Counted from the stretch's first letter, positions 44,647 through 54,081 are shown. The stretch is 64,000 bases of DNA from Aldehydirespirator sp965219165 (GCA_965219165.1 CBDCMW010000002.1:1178001-1242000); one strand, 5' to 3'. Notes: a model not told the origin generated them from the letters alone. A program made the numbers and translations.

Positions 44647-46140
44647 TCATCTGTCGGCCGTCCCGAACGCTGGCGTGATCTCGGCCAGCCGCTCCACCGG
44701 GGCCGGCTGGTCCATGGCGTGGTCGTGGACCTCGGTGAGCACGTCCGCGTAGCGGTCGTAGAAGGCCTGGCGCTCGGGCAGGCCTTCGTGGATGCGCATC
44801 TGCAGATCGCGGGAGCGCTCGGCCATGGCGGCGTCGTCCACCCGGGCCGATCTCCCCTCTGACACAACCACCTCGCCATCGACGATCACGGTGTGCACCG
44901 ACTCGCCGTGCTCGGCCAGCACCAGGCTGGCCACCAGGCCCTCGGCGTGGACCGGCACATGGCGCTCGGTGCTCAGCAGCACAATGTCGGCCGCGCTCGT
45001 TGGCTTCAGCGATCCCAGCGGCTGGCCCAGCGCGGCGGCCCCGCCCTGCAGGCACATCCTCCAGATGGCGTGCGGCTGCGGCCAGCGCAGGTGCGACCCG
45101 TGCAGGGTCTGGATGAGGGAGGCGAACTTCATGGCCTCGAACATGTTCTGGTTGTCGTTGGAGGCCGCGCCGTCCGCGCCCAGCGCCACGCTCACCCCGC
45201 CCTCCAGCAGGTCGGCCACGGGCAGGATCCCCGACCCGCACCGCAGGTTCGACACCGGGTTGTGCACGATGGTCGCGCCGCAGCGCCTGACCGCCGAGAA
45301 CTCGTCGGGGTCCATCCACACGCAGTGGGCGAGGCTCGACCCCGGATACAGCAGCCCGAGGTCCTCTAGATAGGACACGCTGGAGCGCCCGTAGCGCTCG
45401 AGGTTGGCGGCGATCTGGGTCCTGGTCTCCAGCACATGGGTGTGGAACCCCGCGCCGCGCTCGGTGGCCAGCCGGGCCAGCCCGTCCATCAGCTTGTGGC
45501 TGCATCGCTGCGGAGCCGAAGGCCCCACCATCGGCACCAAGCGCGAGTGGGCGCCCTGCCAGCGGTCGAAGAACCCGGTCATGGACTCCAGCAGCCCCTC
45601 GGCGTCGAACGGATCGCCCAGCGGCTCGGGCTTCGGCTGAGACGCCCCCTCGAACGACATGGTGTCGAAGATGTCGAGGTCCCCGATCATGGGGGCCAGC
45701 CCGGCCCGCATCCCGGCATCGGCGTAGGCGCTCATGATGGCCTCCGAGTGGTCCTCGAAGTCCCACGGCGGCACCCAGCCGTGGTCGAGCACCGCGGTGC
45801 AGCCCGACTCGAGCATCTCCAGCGCCCCCGCCATGGCCAGGGTGTAGCGGTCGTCGGCGGTGATGGAGATGTTGCCGAACACCACCCACATGAGCCACAG
45901 GTCGAGCGGCAGGTTGGGGGCCACGCCCCGGTCCAGGTTCTGGCCCGAGTGGGTGTGGGCGTTGATCAGTCCCGGCATGGCCACCATTTGATCGGCGTCG
46001 ATCACGCGGGCCGAGCCGGGGCGCAGTCCCGGGCCGACCTCGATGATCGTGCTTCCCTCGGTCCTGATGTCGGCCGCACGCAGCGGACCGTCGGAATCGA
46101 GGATGGTCGCCCCCCTAACCAGAAGCTCCGGAGCGCTCAT
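44647..46140 (-). CDS. Amidohydrolase, AtzA/TrzN-like (ATZ/TRZ family)
   Basis: This metal-dependent hydrolase of 497 residues has the first HxH in NAHTHSGQN, a later His in HTHVLETRTQ, HCVWMDPDEF, and the catalytic Asp in ADGAASNDNQ. This set marks the ATZ/TRZ and cytosine-deaminase-like amidohydrolases, which remove amino or chloro groups from N-heterocycles. A second family member lies just upstream in the same operon, and the two have different N-termini. Confidence 0.88.
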   Translation of the reverse strand: MSAPELLVRGATILDSDGPLRAADIRTEGSTIIEVGPGLRPGSARVIDADQMVAMPGLINAHTHSGQNLDRGVAPNLPLDLWLMWVVFGNISITADDRYTLAMAGALEMLESGCTAVLDHGWVPPWDFEDHSEAIMSAYADAGMRAGLAPMIGDLDIFDTMSFEGASQPKPEPLGDPFDAEGLLESMTGFFDRWQGAHSRLVPMVGPSAPQRCSHKLMDGLARLATERGAGFHTHVLETRTQIAANLERYGRSSVSYLEDLGLLYPGSSLAHCVWMDPDEFSAVRRCGATIVHNPVSNLRCGSGILPVADLLEGGVSVALGADGAASNDNQNMFEAMKFASLIQTLHGSHLRWPQPHAIWRMCLQGGAAALGQPLGSLKPTSAADIVLLSTERHVPVHAEGLVASLVLAEHGESVHTVIVDGEVVVSEGRSARVDDAAMAERSRDLQMRIHEGLPERQAFYDRYADVLTEVHDHAMDQPAPVERLAEITPAFGTADR

Positions 46141-46153
46141 GGCTGATGGTCCC

Positions 46154-46213
46154 TCACAAGTAGTTGGCGGTGTCGAGGCTCACGCATCACAGGTAGTTGA
46201 CGTTGGTGCCGAG
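46154..46213 (-). repeat. Partial duplication of the amidohydrolase 3' end after its stop
   Basis: After the stop of the gene at 46187 the frame continues for 11 codons (CVSLDTANYL ending) to a second TGA at 46154-46156. This resembles the real C-terminus QLGTNVNYL, and the underlying DNA is similar. It looks like a small tandem duplication of the gene end; readthrough would give a double tail. Confidence 0.5.
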
Positions 46214-47644
46214 CTGCACGTAGCGGCGGGGCGCCATCTCCGCGATCATGCGGGCCCCCAGCGCCTCGGCCTCGTCGAGCAGCGCCTCCTCGTCGATGGT
46301 CAGCAGCCGGCCCTCGTGCATCACAAGCTGTCCCGCCACCACCGTCGACTCGGCGTCGGTGCCCACCCCGTAGCGGACCAGGGTGGCCACCGGGTCCGTC
46401 GACGGGGTGAGGCGCACGTTGTTGGCGTCGATAACGGTGATGTCGGCGGCCTTGCCCGGCTCCAGCGACCCGATCTCGTCGTCCCACAGCAGCAGCCTGG
46501 CCGCGTCGATCGTGCCCATCTCGAAGGCGTCGGCACAGGAGAACCCGTACGGGTCGAACAGCGGCATGGCCGCCTGGTTGTGCATGATGTGCGCGATCCG
46601 CATCAGCTTCAGCACGTCGTTGATGATCGTGTCGCACCCCAACCCGACGGTGATGCCCCTGGAGCGCATCAGCGGCACCCGGGTGACGGCCGACATGATG
46701 TCGGTGCACACCACCGGGGCGTGGGCCAGCTTGGCCCCGGCCGCAGCCATCAGATCGATCTCGCGGTCGGTGGTGAGCATGGCGTGGATGGCCACCAGCC
46801 GTTCGGTCAGGGCGCCGATGGAGGCCAGGTGCTCCAGGGGGCGATGCCCGAACAGCGACACGCTCAGCTCGATCTCCTCGCGGTCGCGGTTGATGTGGGT
46901 CATGATGCCAGTGCCCCACTGCCGGGCCAGCTCGTCGGTGGCCAGGTAGCGCTCGTCCGAGCAGGACGGCACGCCCAGGTTGTGGACCCAGGGCCGCAGC
47001 CGACCCTGGCCCCGCTCGAACCACTTGGCGAAGAACTCCTCGGTGTAGGCCAGGTCGTCGGCGAGAGCGGCCGGGTCGTCGCGGTACCAGGACCTCTCGG
47101 TGATCTGCTCGTAGTTGCCCGCCAGCCGGGACTCGCGGTCCCACATGCCCCGGGCCAGCGCGCAGCGGATCCCGGTCTCCATGACCGTCTCGGCGATGGG
47201 CTCCTCGTGGGCGACGGTGCAGGTGGTCTCGGTCATGGTGGTGACGCCGGCCCGCAGCAACTGGGCGAAGGCGACCCGGGCGCTGACCCGCACGTCGTCG
47301 GTGCTCTGGATGTCTTCGGCGGGGATGTAGATGCGGTAGATGTTGGGGAAGTCCTCCACCGTGCTCTCGCGGCACAGGGCCTGGGCGATGTGGTTGTGGC
47401 AGTCGATCAGCCCCGGGATCACGTAGCGCCTCGCCCCGCCGATGCGGCGGGCGCCCGGGTGGCGGGCCCGCAGCTCCGCCGCGCCTCCCACCTCGGCGAT
47501 CCGGTCCCCGGCCACGGCCACGGCGCCGTCGGCGATCACCCGCCGGTCGGCGTCCATGGTCACCACCGTTCCCTCGACCAGCAGCGACACCGGATCCGAG
47601 GGCGCCTGGTAGCTCATTGCTGCGGCTTGGCTATCTCCGTCCAT
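46187..47644 (-). CDS. Second amidohydrolase of the catabolic operon
   Basis: This is a metal-dependent hydrolase with DCHNHIAQA (first HxH), THINRDREEIE, a later His (AIHAMLTTDRE), and the metal Asp in GLGCDTIINDVLKL. It is 485 residues when read from the ATG at 47644, which follows a perfect AAAGGAG. An internal ATG at 47617 makes an ATGA overlap with the upstream gene's stop. The substrate is probably a deaminated or ring-opened intermediate of the same pathway as its neighbours. Confidence 0.86.
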   Translation of the reverse strand: MDGDSQAAAMSYQAPSDPVSLLVEGTVVTMDADRRVIADGAVAVAGDRIAEVGGAAELRARHPGARRIGGARRYVIPGLIDCHNHIAQALCRESTVEDFPNIYRIYIPAEDIQSTDDVRVSARVAFAQLLRAGVTTMTETTCTVAHEEPIAETVMETGIRCALARGMWDRESRLAGNYEQITERSWYRDDPAALADDLAYTEEFFAKWFERGQGRLRPWVHNLGVPSCSDERYLATDELARQWGTGIMTHINRDREEIELSVSLFGHRPLEHLASIGALTERLVAIHAMLTTDREIDLMAAAGAKLAHAPVVCTDIMSAVTRVPLMRSRGITVGLGCDTIINDVLKLMRIAHIMHNQAAMPLFDPYGFSCADAFEMGTIDAARLLLWDDEIGSLEPGKAADITVIDANNVRLTPSTDPVATLVRYGVGTDAESTVVAGQLVMHEGRLLTIDEEALLDEAEALGARMIAEMAPRRYVQLGTNVNYL

Positions 47645-48489
47645 GGTACTCCTTTGTTCGGTGACGTCTCATTATCCCCGCCGGCAGGATCGGCGGCCGC
47701 GTCGAGCGCCTCGATGAAGCGGGCCAGCTCGGTTTCGTCGATCCCGAGCTTGTGCCCCTGCGCCGGGTAGGCGCCGTCGGCAACGTCGGCGCGGTACTCC
47801 GCGTACGCCGCCACCCGCTCGGCGTGGAGTCGCTCGAACTCGGCCCGGAAGTCGCGGTACTTCTTCGAGTGCCGCGGGTAGTGGCCGGTGTTCGAGCCGA
47901 GGATGTCCATGCTGAACAGGTACTGGGCGTCGCATCGGGCCCCCGACCCCATCGAGATCAGGAACAATGACGACCGCTGCGAGATCTCAGCGGCTACCGC
48001 CTCGGGCACGAGCTCCATCTCGGCTGCGAAAGCCCCCGCGTCCTCCAGGGCCCGAGCCTGGCGCCACACCCTCAGGGCGCTGTCGACCGTCTTGCCTGTG
48101 GCCCGGAAACCTCCGTACCAGGTCCTGTGGGTGGGGATGAACCCGATGTGGCCCACCACCGGCAGGCCCTCCGCCGCGAGCCGGGCCACGGTGTCGAGTC
48201 CGGCCGCGCAGTACACGGCGTCCGCGCCCAGCCGGTACATCTCGAAGCCCGTGCGCAGGTACTCGTCGGTGGTGGCGTGCACCCCGTAGGCCAGCGCCGC
48301 GATGATGAACGCGGTGGGGGCGGCCTCCCGCACCTCGCGGCTCATGGTCTCGTCGGGCAGGCACATCATGTCGAGGCCGGCCTCCTCCACCGCCCGGACC
48401 TCCTCGATGGACAGGACGAAGATGTCGGTCAGCTGACGCTTTCCCTTGCCGGCGATGAGCTCGGCGACGGTGGGCTTGGCCCGTGTCAC
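47614..48489 (-). CDS. PanB-like / PEP-mutase-fold enzyme
   Basis: This 291-residue TIM-barrel protein resembles ketopantoate hydroxymethyltransferase and isocitrate-lyase-like enzymes. It has VGHIGFIPTHRTWYGGFRATG, then ALEDAGAFAAEMELVPEAVA and ISMGSGARCDAQYLF, the last being the GIGAG-x2-CDGQ motif of PanB in altered form. In a catabolic operon a retro-aldol or C-C lyase step is more likely than pantothenate synthesis. The GTG at 48489 sits 45 bases from the divergent reductase gene and is the first gene of the minus-strand operon. Confidence 0.75.
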   Translation of the reverse strand: MTRAKPTVAELIAGKGKRQLTDIFVLSIEEVRAVEEAGLDMMCLPDETMSREVREAAPTAFIIAALAYGVHATTDEYLRTGFEMYRLGADAVYCAAGLDTVARLAAEGLPVVGHIGFIPTHRTWYGGFRATGKTVDSALRVWRQARALEDAGAFAAEMELVPEAVAAEISQRSSLFLISMGSGARCDAQYLFSMDILGSNTGHYPRHSKKYRDFRAEFERLHAERVAAYAEYRADVADGAYPAQGHKLGIDETELARFIEALDAAADPAGGDNETSPNKGVPWTEIAKPQQ

Positions 48490-48511
48490 GCCCTGAAGAC
48501 AATCACAAGAC

Positions 48512-48526
48512 TTTGATAGGATCAAA
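48512..48526. promoter_or_regulatory. Palindrome TTTGAT-N3-ATCAAA, divergent operator
   Basis: A perfect 6+6 inverted repeat with a three-base spacer (AGG) lies centrally in the 45-bp gap between the divergent PanB-like and reductase genes. An identical palindrome is at 57748-57762. Its inner bases TAGGAT could also be the -10 of the plus-strand promoter, so binding would repress. Confidence 0.75.
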
Positions 48527-48534
48527 CACGGTTC

Positions 48535-49470
48535 ATGCAAGATCCCTTGGACGAAGTAACGCTTCCACGGAGCGGGCTCCGGGTCCGACGCCTGGCGCTG
48601 GGGACGGCTCCGTTCGCTTCGATCTTCTGGGGGAACGACGCCGGCACCGCGGTGCAGACCGCGGCCCGGGCCCTCCAACTCGGCGTCCGGTTCTTCGACA
48701 CCGCCCCCTTCTACGGGTTGGGCGAGGCCGAGCGCCGGCTCGGGCGGGCCCTGGCTGTGGCGCCGAACGGCGAGCGACCGGTCATCGCCACCAAGGCCGG
48801 CCGCCTGCTGACTGCGGGACCCGACGGGTCGGTCGACGCCCACTTCGACTTCGGCTACGACGCGGCCCTGCGGTCGTTGGAGTCGAGCCTGGAGCGCCTC
48901 GGGGTGGACCGGGTCGACATCGTGCACATCCACGACCCCGACGACTACGTGAACGAGGCGCTGGAGGGCACCTACCCAGCCCTGGTAGGGCTACGGGACC
49001 AGGGCGTGATCGGCGCGGTGTCGCTGGGCACCAACTCGGTCGGCACCGCGGCCGCCTTCCTGGAGCGGGCCGACCTCGACTGCATGCTGGTGGCGGGCCG
49101 CTACACGCTGCTCGACCGCTCCGCCGCGGACCTGATCGACGCCTGCGCCGACCGGGGGGTCGCCTACCTGGCCGCGGGGGTGTTCAACAGCGGGGTGCTG
49201 GCCCGACCCCGGGCCGGATCGTGGTACGACTACGGCCCCGCCTCGGACGCGACGCTCGCGCGGGCGGCCGCCATCGACGCGGCGTGCAAGCGCCACGGCG
49301 TGACGCTGCGAGCCGCGGCGGTGAGCTTCCCGCTCACCAACCCCAAGGTCGCCACGGTGGTCGTTGGGATGGCCGCGCCCGCGGAGGTGGACGAGAATCT
49401 GACTGCTCTGCGCACCCCGGTGCCCGACGACCTGTGGCTGGAGCTGCAAGGAACGGAGTCTCAGTCATGA
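48535..49470 (+). CDS. Aldo/keto reductase
   Basis: The AKR tetrad is visible: Asp and Tyr in FFDTAPFYGLGEAE, Lys in IATKAGRL, and His in VDIVHIHDPDDYV. At 311 residues it resembles D-threo-aldose (L-fucose) and pyridoxal 4-dehydrogenases. It probably oxidises a hydroxyl or lactol using NAD(P). The ATG lies eight bases after the palindrome and lacks a good ribosome site, so the message may be leaderless. The enolase-superfamily gene follows after 28 bases. Confidence 0.88.
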   Translation: MQDPLDEVTLPRSGLRVRRLALGTAPFASIFWGNDAGTAVQTAARALQLGVRFFDTAPFYGLGEAERRLGRALAVAPNGERPVIATKAGRLLTAGPDGSVDAHFDFGYDAALRSLESSLERLGVDRVDIVHIHDPDDYVNEALEGTYPALVGLRDQGVIGAVSLGTNSVGTAAAFLERADLDCMLVAGRYTLLDRSAADLIDACADRGVAYLAAGVFNSGVLARPRAGSWYDYGPASDATLARAAAIDAACKRHGVTLRAAAVSFPLTNPKVATVVVGMAAPAEVDENLTALRTPVPDDLWLELQGTESQS

Positions 49471-49498
49471 GAGCGACAAATATGAGAGGGCGACAGAC

Positions 49499-50698
49499 AT
49501 GAGAATCGAGAGCGTGCGGGCCGTGCTCGCCGGCTACCGCAAGATCGACCCCGACATGGAGCGCAGCTTCGCGCTGGTGCGCATCGAGACCGAAGACGGA
49601 ACCGTCGGCTGGGGCGAGTCGTCCACCAACTGGGGGCACTCGTATCCGACGGTGTTCCGGGCTGCGGTGGACGACGTGTGCGCCCGGCACCTTGAGGGCC
49701 GCGATCCGCTGGCCATCCGCGACCGGGTGGCGGACCTGCGAGTGGCGCTGGACGGCTACCTGGGCTGGGAGGGTCTGACCAGCCAGACCATCGGCGCGGT
49801 GGAGATCGCCCTGTGGGACATCCTCGGCAAGACCCTCGACGCGCCGGTTCACCGGCTGCTGGGCGGCGGCGCATACCCCATACCCCTGTACGGCACCGGC
49901 ACGACGATGTTCGAGGAGAGCGCCCAGTGGCACGCCCACTACTTCGACCAGTGCATGGACCTGGGATTCGCGGGGGTGAAGGTGCGGCTTGGCCGGACCG
50001 TCGACGGCGACACCGAGGCCGTCGCGACCGTGCGGGAGCACATCGGCCCGGACATTTTGATGGGCGTCGACTCCTACTGGTTCCACGACCCCGACTCGGC
50101 CATCGAGCTGTGCCGGCGGATCGCCCCCTACGGAATCCACTTCTTCGAGGAGCCGGTGCCCCAGTACCAGATCGAGGGCCTCGAACGGCTCCAGCGCAAC
50201 TCGCCAATACGGGTGGCGGTGGGGGAGCGGGTGTACTCGCCGCGCATGTACGCCGAGCTGGCCCGGCGCGACGCGGCCCGGGTGTTCGAGCCCGACGCCT
50301 CCCTGACCGGCGGGATCCTGAGCTGCCTGGAGATCGTCGACATCGCGGCCCGGTCCTCCATCGAGGTCATCCCCCATGTGGGCGGGCCGACGGTGGTGGG
50401 GCTGGCCGCCAACCTGCACTGGGCCACCGCGGCCAGGGTGCGTCTCTGCGAGTACGACATCGACCCGCACCAGCCGATGATCACCGACATAGGCCACAAC
50501 CCGGGCCTGGCCCTCACCGATCTGCGCGGCGGGCACATCACCGCGCCGAACGGCCCCGGCCTGGGCGTGGACGTGGACGAGGAGAAGCTGGCCGCGCACC
50601 CCCACCGGGAGGGCGACACCTACGCCGAGCTGTTCCCCGAGCACGAATCGGGCCGCACCGCGGCCGGTGCCGGGCCGTCGGAGGGGTCCGGCGGCTGA
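49499..50698 (+). CDS. Enolase-superfamily enzyme (mandelate racemase type)
   Basis: This member of the mandelate racemase/muconate-lactonising group has 399 residues. The catalytic Lys is in GVKVRLG, metal ligands are in GVDSYWF (Asp), FFEEPVPQY (Glu) and AVGERVYS (Glu), and the general-base His is in IPHVGGPTVVG. It would abstract an alpha proton from a carboxylate, for dehydration or racemisation. The upstream DNA has an odd threefold ATGAGA repeat. It is the second gene of the plus-strand operon. Confidence 0.9.
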   Translation: MRIESVRAVLAGYRKIDPDMERSFALVRIETEDGTVGWGESSTNWGHSYPTVFRAAVDDVCARHLEGRDPLAIRDRVADLRVALDGYLGWEGLTSQTIGAVEIALWDILGKTLDAPVHRLLGGGAYPIPLYGTGTTMFEESAQWHAHYFDQCMDLGFAGVKVRLGRTVDGDTEAVATVREHIGPDILMGVDSYWFHDPDSAIELCRRIAPYGIHFFEEPVPQYQIEGLERLQRNSPIRVAVGERVYSPRMYAELARRDAARVFEPDASLTGGILSCLEIVDIAARSSIEVIPHVGGPTVVGLAANLHWATAARVRLCEYDIDPHQPMITDIGHNPGLALTDLRGGHITAPNGPGLGVDVDEEKLAAHPHREGDTYAELFPEHESGRTAAGAGPSEGSGG

Positions 50699-50738
50699 CC
50701 GGCCAGCACGAGAGTGCTCCGCCAGTAGTCTCGCTCCG

Positions 50739-51350
50739 ATGGCCGCCACCGCTCAGCCCCAGCCCCAACCTCGACGCGACCACGACACCCGCGCCCTGGA
50801 TGAGCTGGGCCAAGCGATGCGCAGCCGCCGCAACCAACTCGGCCTGACATTGAGCCAGGTCGCAGACCGCGCCGGCCTGTCGGTGCCGTTCCTGAGCCAG
50901 GTGGAGACCAGCTTCGCCGCCCCCAGCCTGACCTCGCTGTTCGCCATCGCCAGGGTGCTGGAGACCACCCCCGAGAGGCTGCTGGCCGGCCCGGTGTCGG
51001 CCGATGTGGTGGTAACCGGTTGCGACGAGGGCCCGCGCTACGACATCACCGACGCGCCCCAGACCGCGTTCCGCCGCCAGCTCACCGGCCTCGACGAGCC
51101 CTTCAGCGCGGCCGAGTACGTGGTCGAGCCCGGCTCGCAGCTGGGCGGGTTCTTCGCCTCGGAGGGCCGCGAGATGATCCACGTCACCTGCGGGATGCTG
51201 GCGGTGGACCTCGACGACGGCGACGGCCACATCGTCACCCACCGGCTCTCCTCGGGCGACACGATGATCTACTCCACCGCCACCCGCCACCGCTGGCACC
51301 ACCTCGGATCAGAGACCACCCGCTTCGTGCACGTCTCCGCCCCCGGCTAG
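50739..51350 (+). CDS. XRE-cupin transcription regulator
   Basis: The N-terminal helix-turn-helix (LTLSQVADRAGLSVPFLSQV, about residues 35-55) and the C-terminal cupin beta-barrel (MIHVTCGMLAVDL, RHRWHHLGS) define the SutR/PuuR-like XRE-cupin type, 203 residues in all. The cupin domain likely senses a pathway metabolite. As the only regulator inside the catabolic locus it is the best candidate to bind TTTGAT-N3-ATCAAA; that is inference. Confidence 0.85.
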   Translation: MAATAQPQPQPRRDHDTRALDELGQAMRSRRNQLGLTLSQVADRAGLSVPFLSQVETSFAAPSLTSLFAIARVLETTPERLLAGPVSADVVVTGCDEGPRYDITDAPQTAFRRQLTGLDEPFSAAEYVVEPGSQLGGFFASEGREMIHVTCGMLAVDLDDGDGHIVTHRLSSGDTMIYSTATRHRWHHLGSETTRFVHVSAPG

Positions 51351-51382
51351 CCCGAGGCTTGGGCTCGGCCGTGCGGCGCGAG

Positions 51383-52201
51383 TCAGGGCTCGATGAGGGG
51401 GAAGACGTCACCGGCCACCCGGTTGCCGGTGCTCAGGCCGTGGGGGAGCATCCTCCAGAACACTGCGGCCTGCTCGCCCAGGTCGAGGTAGCGGGTGTCG
51501 GGATGGGCGTACCGGGTCGACAGCCGCCGGAAGGGCCGGTCGGCCACCTCCCGGATTCCGGTGGAGTGCAGCATCCGCGAGTCGATGGCCACCGCGTCGC
51601 CGGCCCGCAGGTCCCAGGTGGTGACCGGGAACCTCTCGGGCTCCGCGTCCACGTCGGGCACGGGCTCAAGCTCGGAGGCGCCGCCGATAGTGGTGGTCGA
51701 TGACGAGAACTCGATCGGCGCGTAGGTGATGCCGGTGGCATGGGAGCCCTCCACCACCCGCAGAGCGGCGTCGGCGGCCACGTCGTCGAGGGTCACCCAG
51801 ATGGTGACGAAGGGCCGGTCGAGGTTGTAGTAGGGGTGGTCCTGGTGCCAGGGGCTGCGCGACACCGCTCCGGGCTCCGAGCAGAACCACTGGTCCTCGA
51901 TCAGCACTGCGGCGTCGGCCCCGCACAGCTCGGCGCCCAGCGCGGGCAGGTTCGAGGAGTGGGTGGCCTCGGCGATGTCGGGGTCGTCGAACCAGCGGAA
52001 CAGGTCGCTGTCCACCTTCAGCTCGCCGGGCGGTGACAGCACCCCGTAGAACTGGCTGGGGCTGGCCTGGCAGCGCTCGATCGCTTCCTGCAGCCGCTCG
52101 CACCACCCGCGGTCCAGCAACCCGGGGATCGCCACCGCGCCCCGCTCCTCGAAAGCGGCCCGGCGCCCGGTGCTCGGCTCCAGACCCCGCTCAGCGGGCA
52201 C
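51383..52201 (-). CDS. Phytanoyl-CoA dioxygenase (PhyH) family protein
   Basis: This Fe(II)/2-oxoglutarate-type oxygenase has the facial triad in PWHQDHPYYN (HxD) and RMLHSTG (distal His), and an Arg shortly after (FRRLSTRYAH) for 2-oxoglutarate. The GTG start at 52201 overlaps the stop of the ring-hydroxylating subunit by 11 bases, so it is part of that operon. It probably hydroxylates an intermediate, not phytanoyl-CoA. Confidence 0.82.
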   Translation of the reverse strand: MPAERGLEPSTGRRAAFEERGAVAIPGLLDRGWCERLQEAIERCQASPSQFYGVLSPPGELKVDSDLFRWFDDPDIAEATHSSNLPALGAELCGADAAVLIEDQWFCSEPGAVSRSPWHQDHPYYNLDRPFVTIWVTLDDVAADAALRVVEGSHATGITYAPIEFSSSTTTIGGASELEPVPDVDAEPERFPVTTWDLRAGDAVAIDSRMLHSTGIREVADRPFRRLSTRYAHPDTRYLDLGEQAAVFWRMLPHGLSTGNRVAGDVFPLIEP

Positions 52202-53471
52202 GGGTGACCGCCGGAGTGGTCATGAGCTTGGCGTAGTGGGCGAGATAGCGGCGCTGGGGCGCCTCGGAGGTGATCGGTCCGTAGATCGTGCCGTCGTCGC
52301 AGTCGGCAGCGTTGTCGGGGAGGCCCCGGCTCATGTCGATCCACTCCATCTCCGGGACCTGTAGGCCCCGCTGGATCCGCTCGAACATGTCGAGGTCGTC
52401 GGGGGTGCCGAAGTTGACGAAGTCCTCGTCGACCCGCAGGCGCAGCAGGTCGATCTCCGGCGGCGCCCCCGGCGCGGACGTGAGCCACAGCTGCAGCCTG
52501 GTCCGGTCCACGGCCACGGGCTCGACCACCAGGAGTTGGTTGCCGACGAAGATCAGGTTCGGGAACAGCGACAGGTTCACCATGCTGCCCGTGGCCAGGT
52601 CGAGCAGCTCGGTGGCGCCCGCATCGGCCAGCATCGACTCCAGCGGCTCCCGGAACGGCACGTCGCGCATGGTGGCCCACGGTCCCTGGGGGATGCCCGG
52701 GCGCTGGTCCACCACCATGTGGCCGTTGCGCAGCGCCTTGGACACCATCGGGGTGGATCCCGGGTCTCGGGCCAGCACCGTCTCGGTGTCCACCATCTCG
52801 CCCAGGGTGTTGTAGGAGTGGTGGGCGAAGGTGGCGTGCAGGCCGTCTGCCGCGTTGTCCCACGACAGCTTCCAGTTGCCGGCGAACTCCAGGAGCTGCG
52901 GGGATCCCATCACCGCCATCTCGCCGCCGGGATGGCGGTCGATGATGGTGTCGAACGCCTCACGGGCCTCGCCGAGCCAGCACTCCAGCGGCTCGGGGTC
53001 GGCGTTGAGCGTGGCGAACACGAAGCCCCGGTAGCTGGTTGCCGCGAGCCGGCCGAGCGAGAGCGTCGAGTAGTCCTGCACCGGGTGGTCGGCGGGGAAC
53101 GGGATGGCCACCAGCCGGCCGTCGGGCGAGTAGGTCCAGCCGTGGTAGGGGCACACGAAGCGCTTGGCGCAGCCGCTGGCCTCGCCGGCCAGCACCGTCC
53201 CGCGGTGCGCGCACCGGTTCAGCAGCACGTTCACCGCACCGTCGCGCCCCCGGGTCAGCAGCACCGGCCGCAGGCCCAGGGTGGTGGTGCGGAAGTCGCC
53301 GGGCTGGGGGATCTCGCTCTCGTGGCCGACGTAGCACCACGACGCGGCGAACACCCGGGTCATCTCCAGATCGAAGATCTGCGGGTCGGTGTAGATGCGT
53401 CGATGCACCCGGTGGGGCTGCACAAGCCGGTCGAAATCGGCGGGGGAAGGATCGAATTCGATGGCGGTCAC
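52191..53471 (-). CDS. Ring-hydroxylating dioxygenase, alpha subunit
   Basis: The Rieske site is CAHRGTVLAG with CPYHGWTYS. The mononuclear iron site reads DGLHATFAHHS, preceded by NWKLSWDNAA. At 426 residues it is a normal alpha subunit, and the beta subunit gene is directly upstream. The GTG at 53471 comes 10 bases after the beta stop. Together they would cis-dihydroxylate or demethylate an aromatic ring. Ferredoxin and reductase genes are not present in the window. Confidence 0.9.
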   Translation of the reverse strand: MTAIEFDPSPADFDRLVQPHRVHRRIYTDPQIFDLEMTRVFAASWCYVGHESEIPQPGDFRTTTLGLRPVLLTRGRDGAVNVLLNRCAHRGTVLAGEASGCAKRFVCPYHGWTYSPDGRLVAIPFPADHPVQDYSTLSLGRLAATSYRGFVFATLNADPEPLECWLGEAREAFDTIIDRHPGGEMAVMGSPQLLEFAGNWKLSWDNAADGLHATFAHHSYNTLGEMVDTETVLARDPGSTPMVSKALRNGHMVVDQRPGIPQGPWATMRDVPFREPLESMLADAGATELLDLATGSMVNLSLFPNLIFVGNQLLVVEPVAVDRTRLQLWLTSAPGAPPEIDLLRLRVDEDFVNFGTPDDLDMFERIQRGLQVPEMEWIDMSRGLPDNAADCDDGTIYGPITSEAPQRRYLAHYAKLMTTPAVTRAR

Positions 53472-53481
53472 GGCAGCACCT

Positions 53482-54081
53482 CTACAGCAGGAAGCTCGGA
53501 TTGCGGACACCGGTGCCGAGCGCGGGCACAACGAGGATCTTCGTGCGGCGCAGAAGTTCGTCACCGACCAGTTCGTGGATCTGGCACCCGGCGAGCTGCT
53601 GGTGACGTCCGTGGCGGTACTCGTCGATCAGCAGGGTGGACCGGGTCACGAGGCCGCCTGTTGGTGCGGCCCACGCCTCGACACCGCCGACGACGCGGGT
53701 CGTGACCGACGGCGGCTGCTGGCCCCAGGCGGAGGGGTCGCGGCGCCACTCGACGCGCTCGGCCAGACGCCGCCGGTCGTCCAGGAGCAGGGACTGGTCG
53801 GCGCCGGGGTGGGCGGCCGGTGACAGTGGCACCCACAGCACGGCGTCATCGGTCCAGCCGGCCAGCCAGTCCTCGAAGCGGCCGGCGTCCAGCAGCCGGG
53901 CCTCGTGCAGCAGCGCGGCCGCGGCCGCGGCAGACAGGTCCGGATCGGCCCGGGGGCGGGCGTCCATCCCGGCGAGCAGCCCGGCCAGTTCGTCGTAGCG
54001 GGCCAGAACCGCGGCCTGAGCATCGGCGGCCGCGGAGCCGGAGGGGCCGACGCCGGGTGCGTCCGCAGCCGCGAGGGTCAT
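53482..54081 (-). CDS. Ring-hydroxylating dioxygenase, beta subunit
   Basis: This 199-residue protein of the SnoaL-like beta-subunit fold has EARLLDAGRFEDWLAGWTDDAVLWVP, DDRRRLAERVEW, SVTTRVVGGVEAW and LLRRTKILVVPA, all standard for small subunits of aromatic dioxygenases. The start is fixed by the ATGA overlap with the permease stop. The N-terminal 35 residues are Ala-rich and longer than usual. Confidence 0.85.
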   Translation of the reverse strand: MTLAAADAPGVGPSGSAAADAQAAVLARYDELAGLLAGMDARPRADPDLSAAAAAALLHEARLLDAGRFEDWLAGWTDDAVLWVPLSPAAHPGADQSLLLDDRRRLAERVEWRRDPSAWGQQPPSVTTRVVGGVEAWAAPTGGLVTRSTLLIDEYRHGRHQQLAGCQIHELVGDELLRRTKILVVPALGTGVRNPSFLL

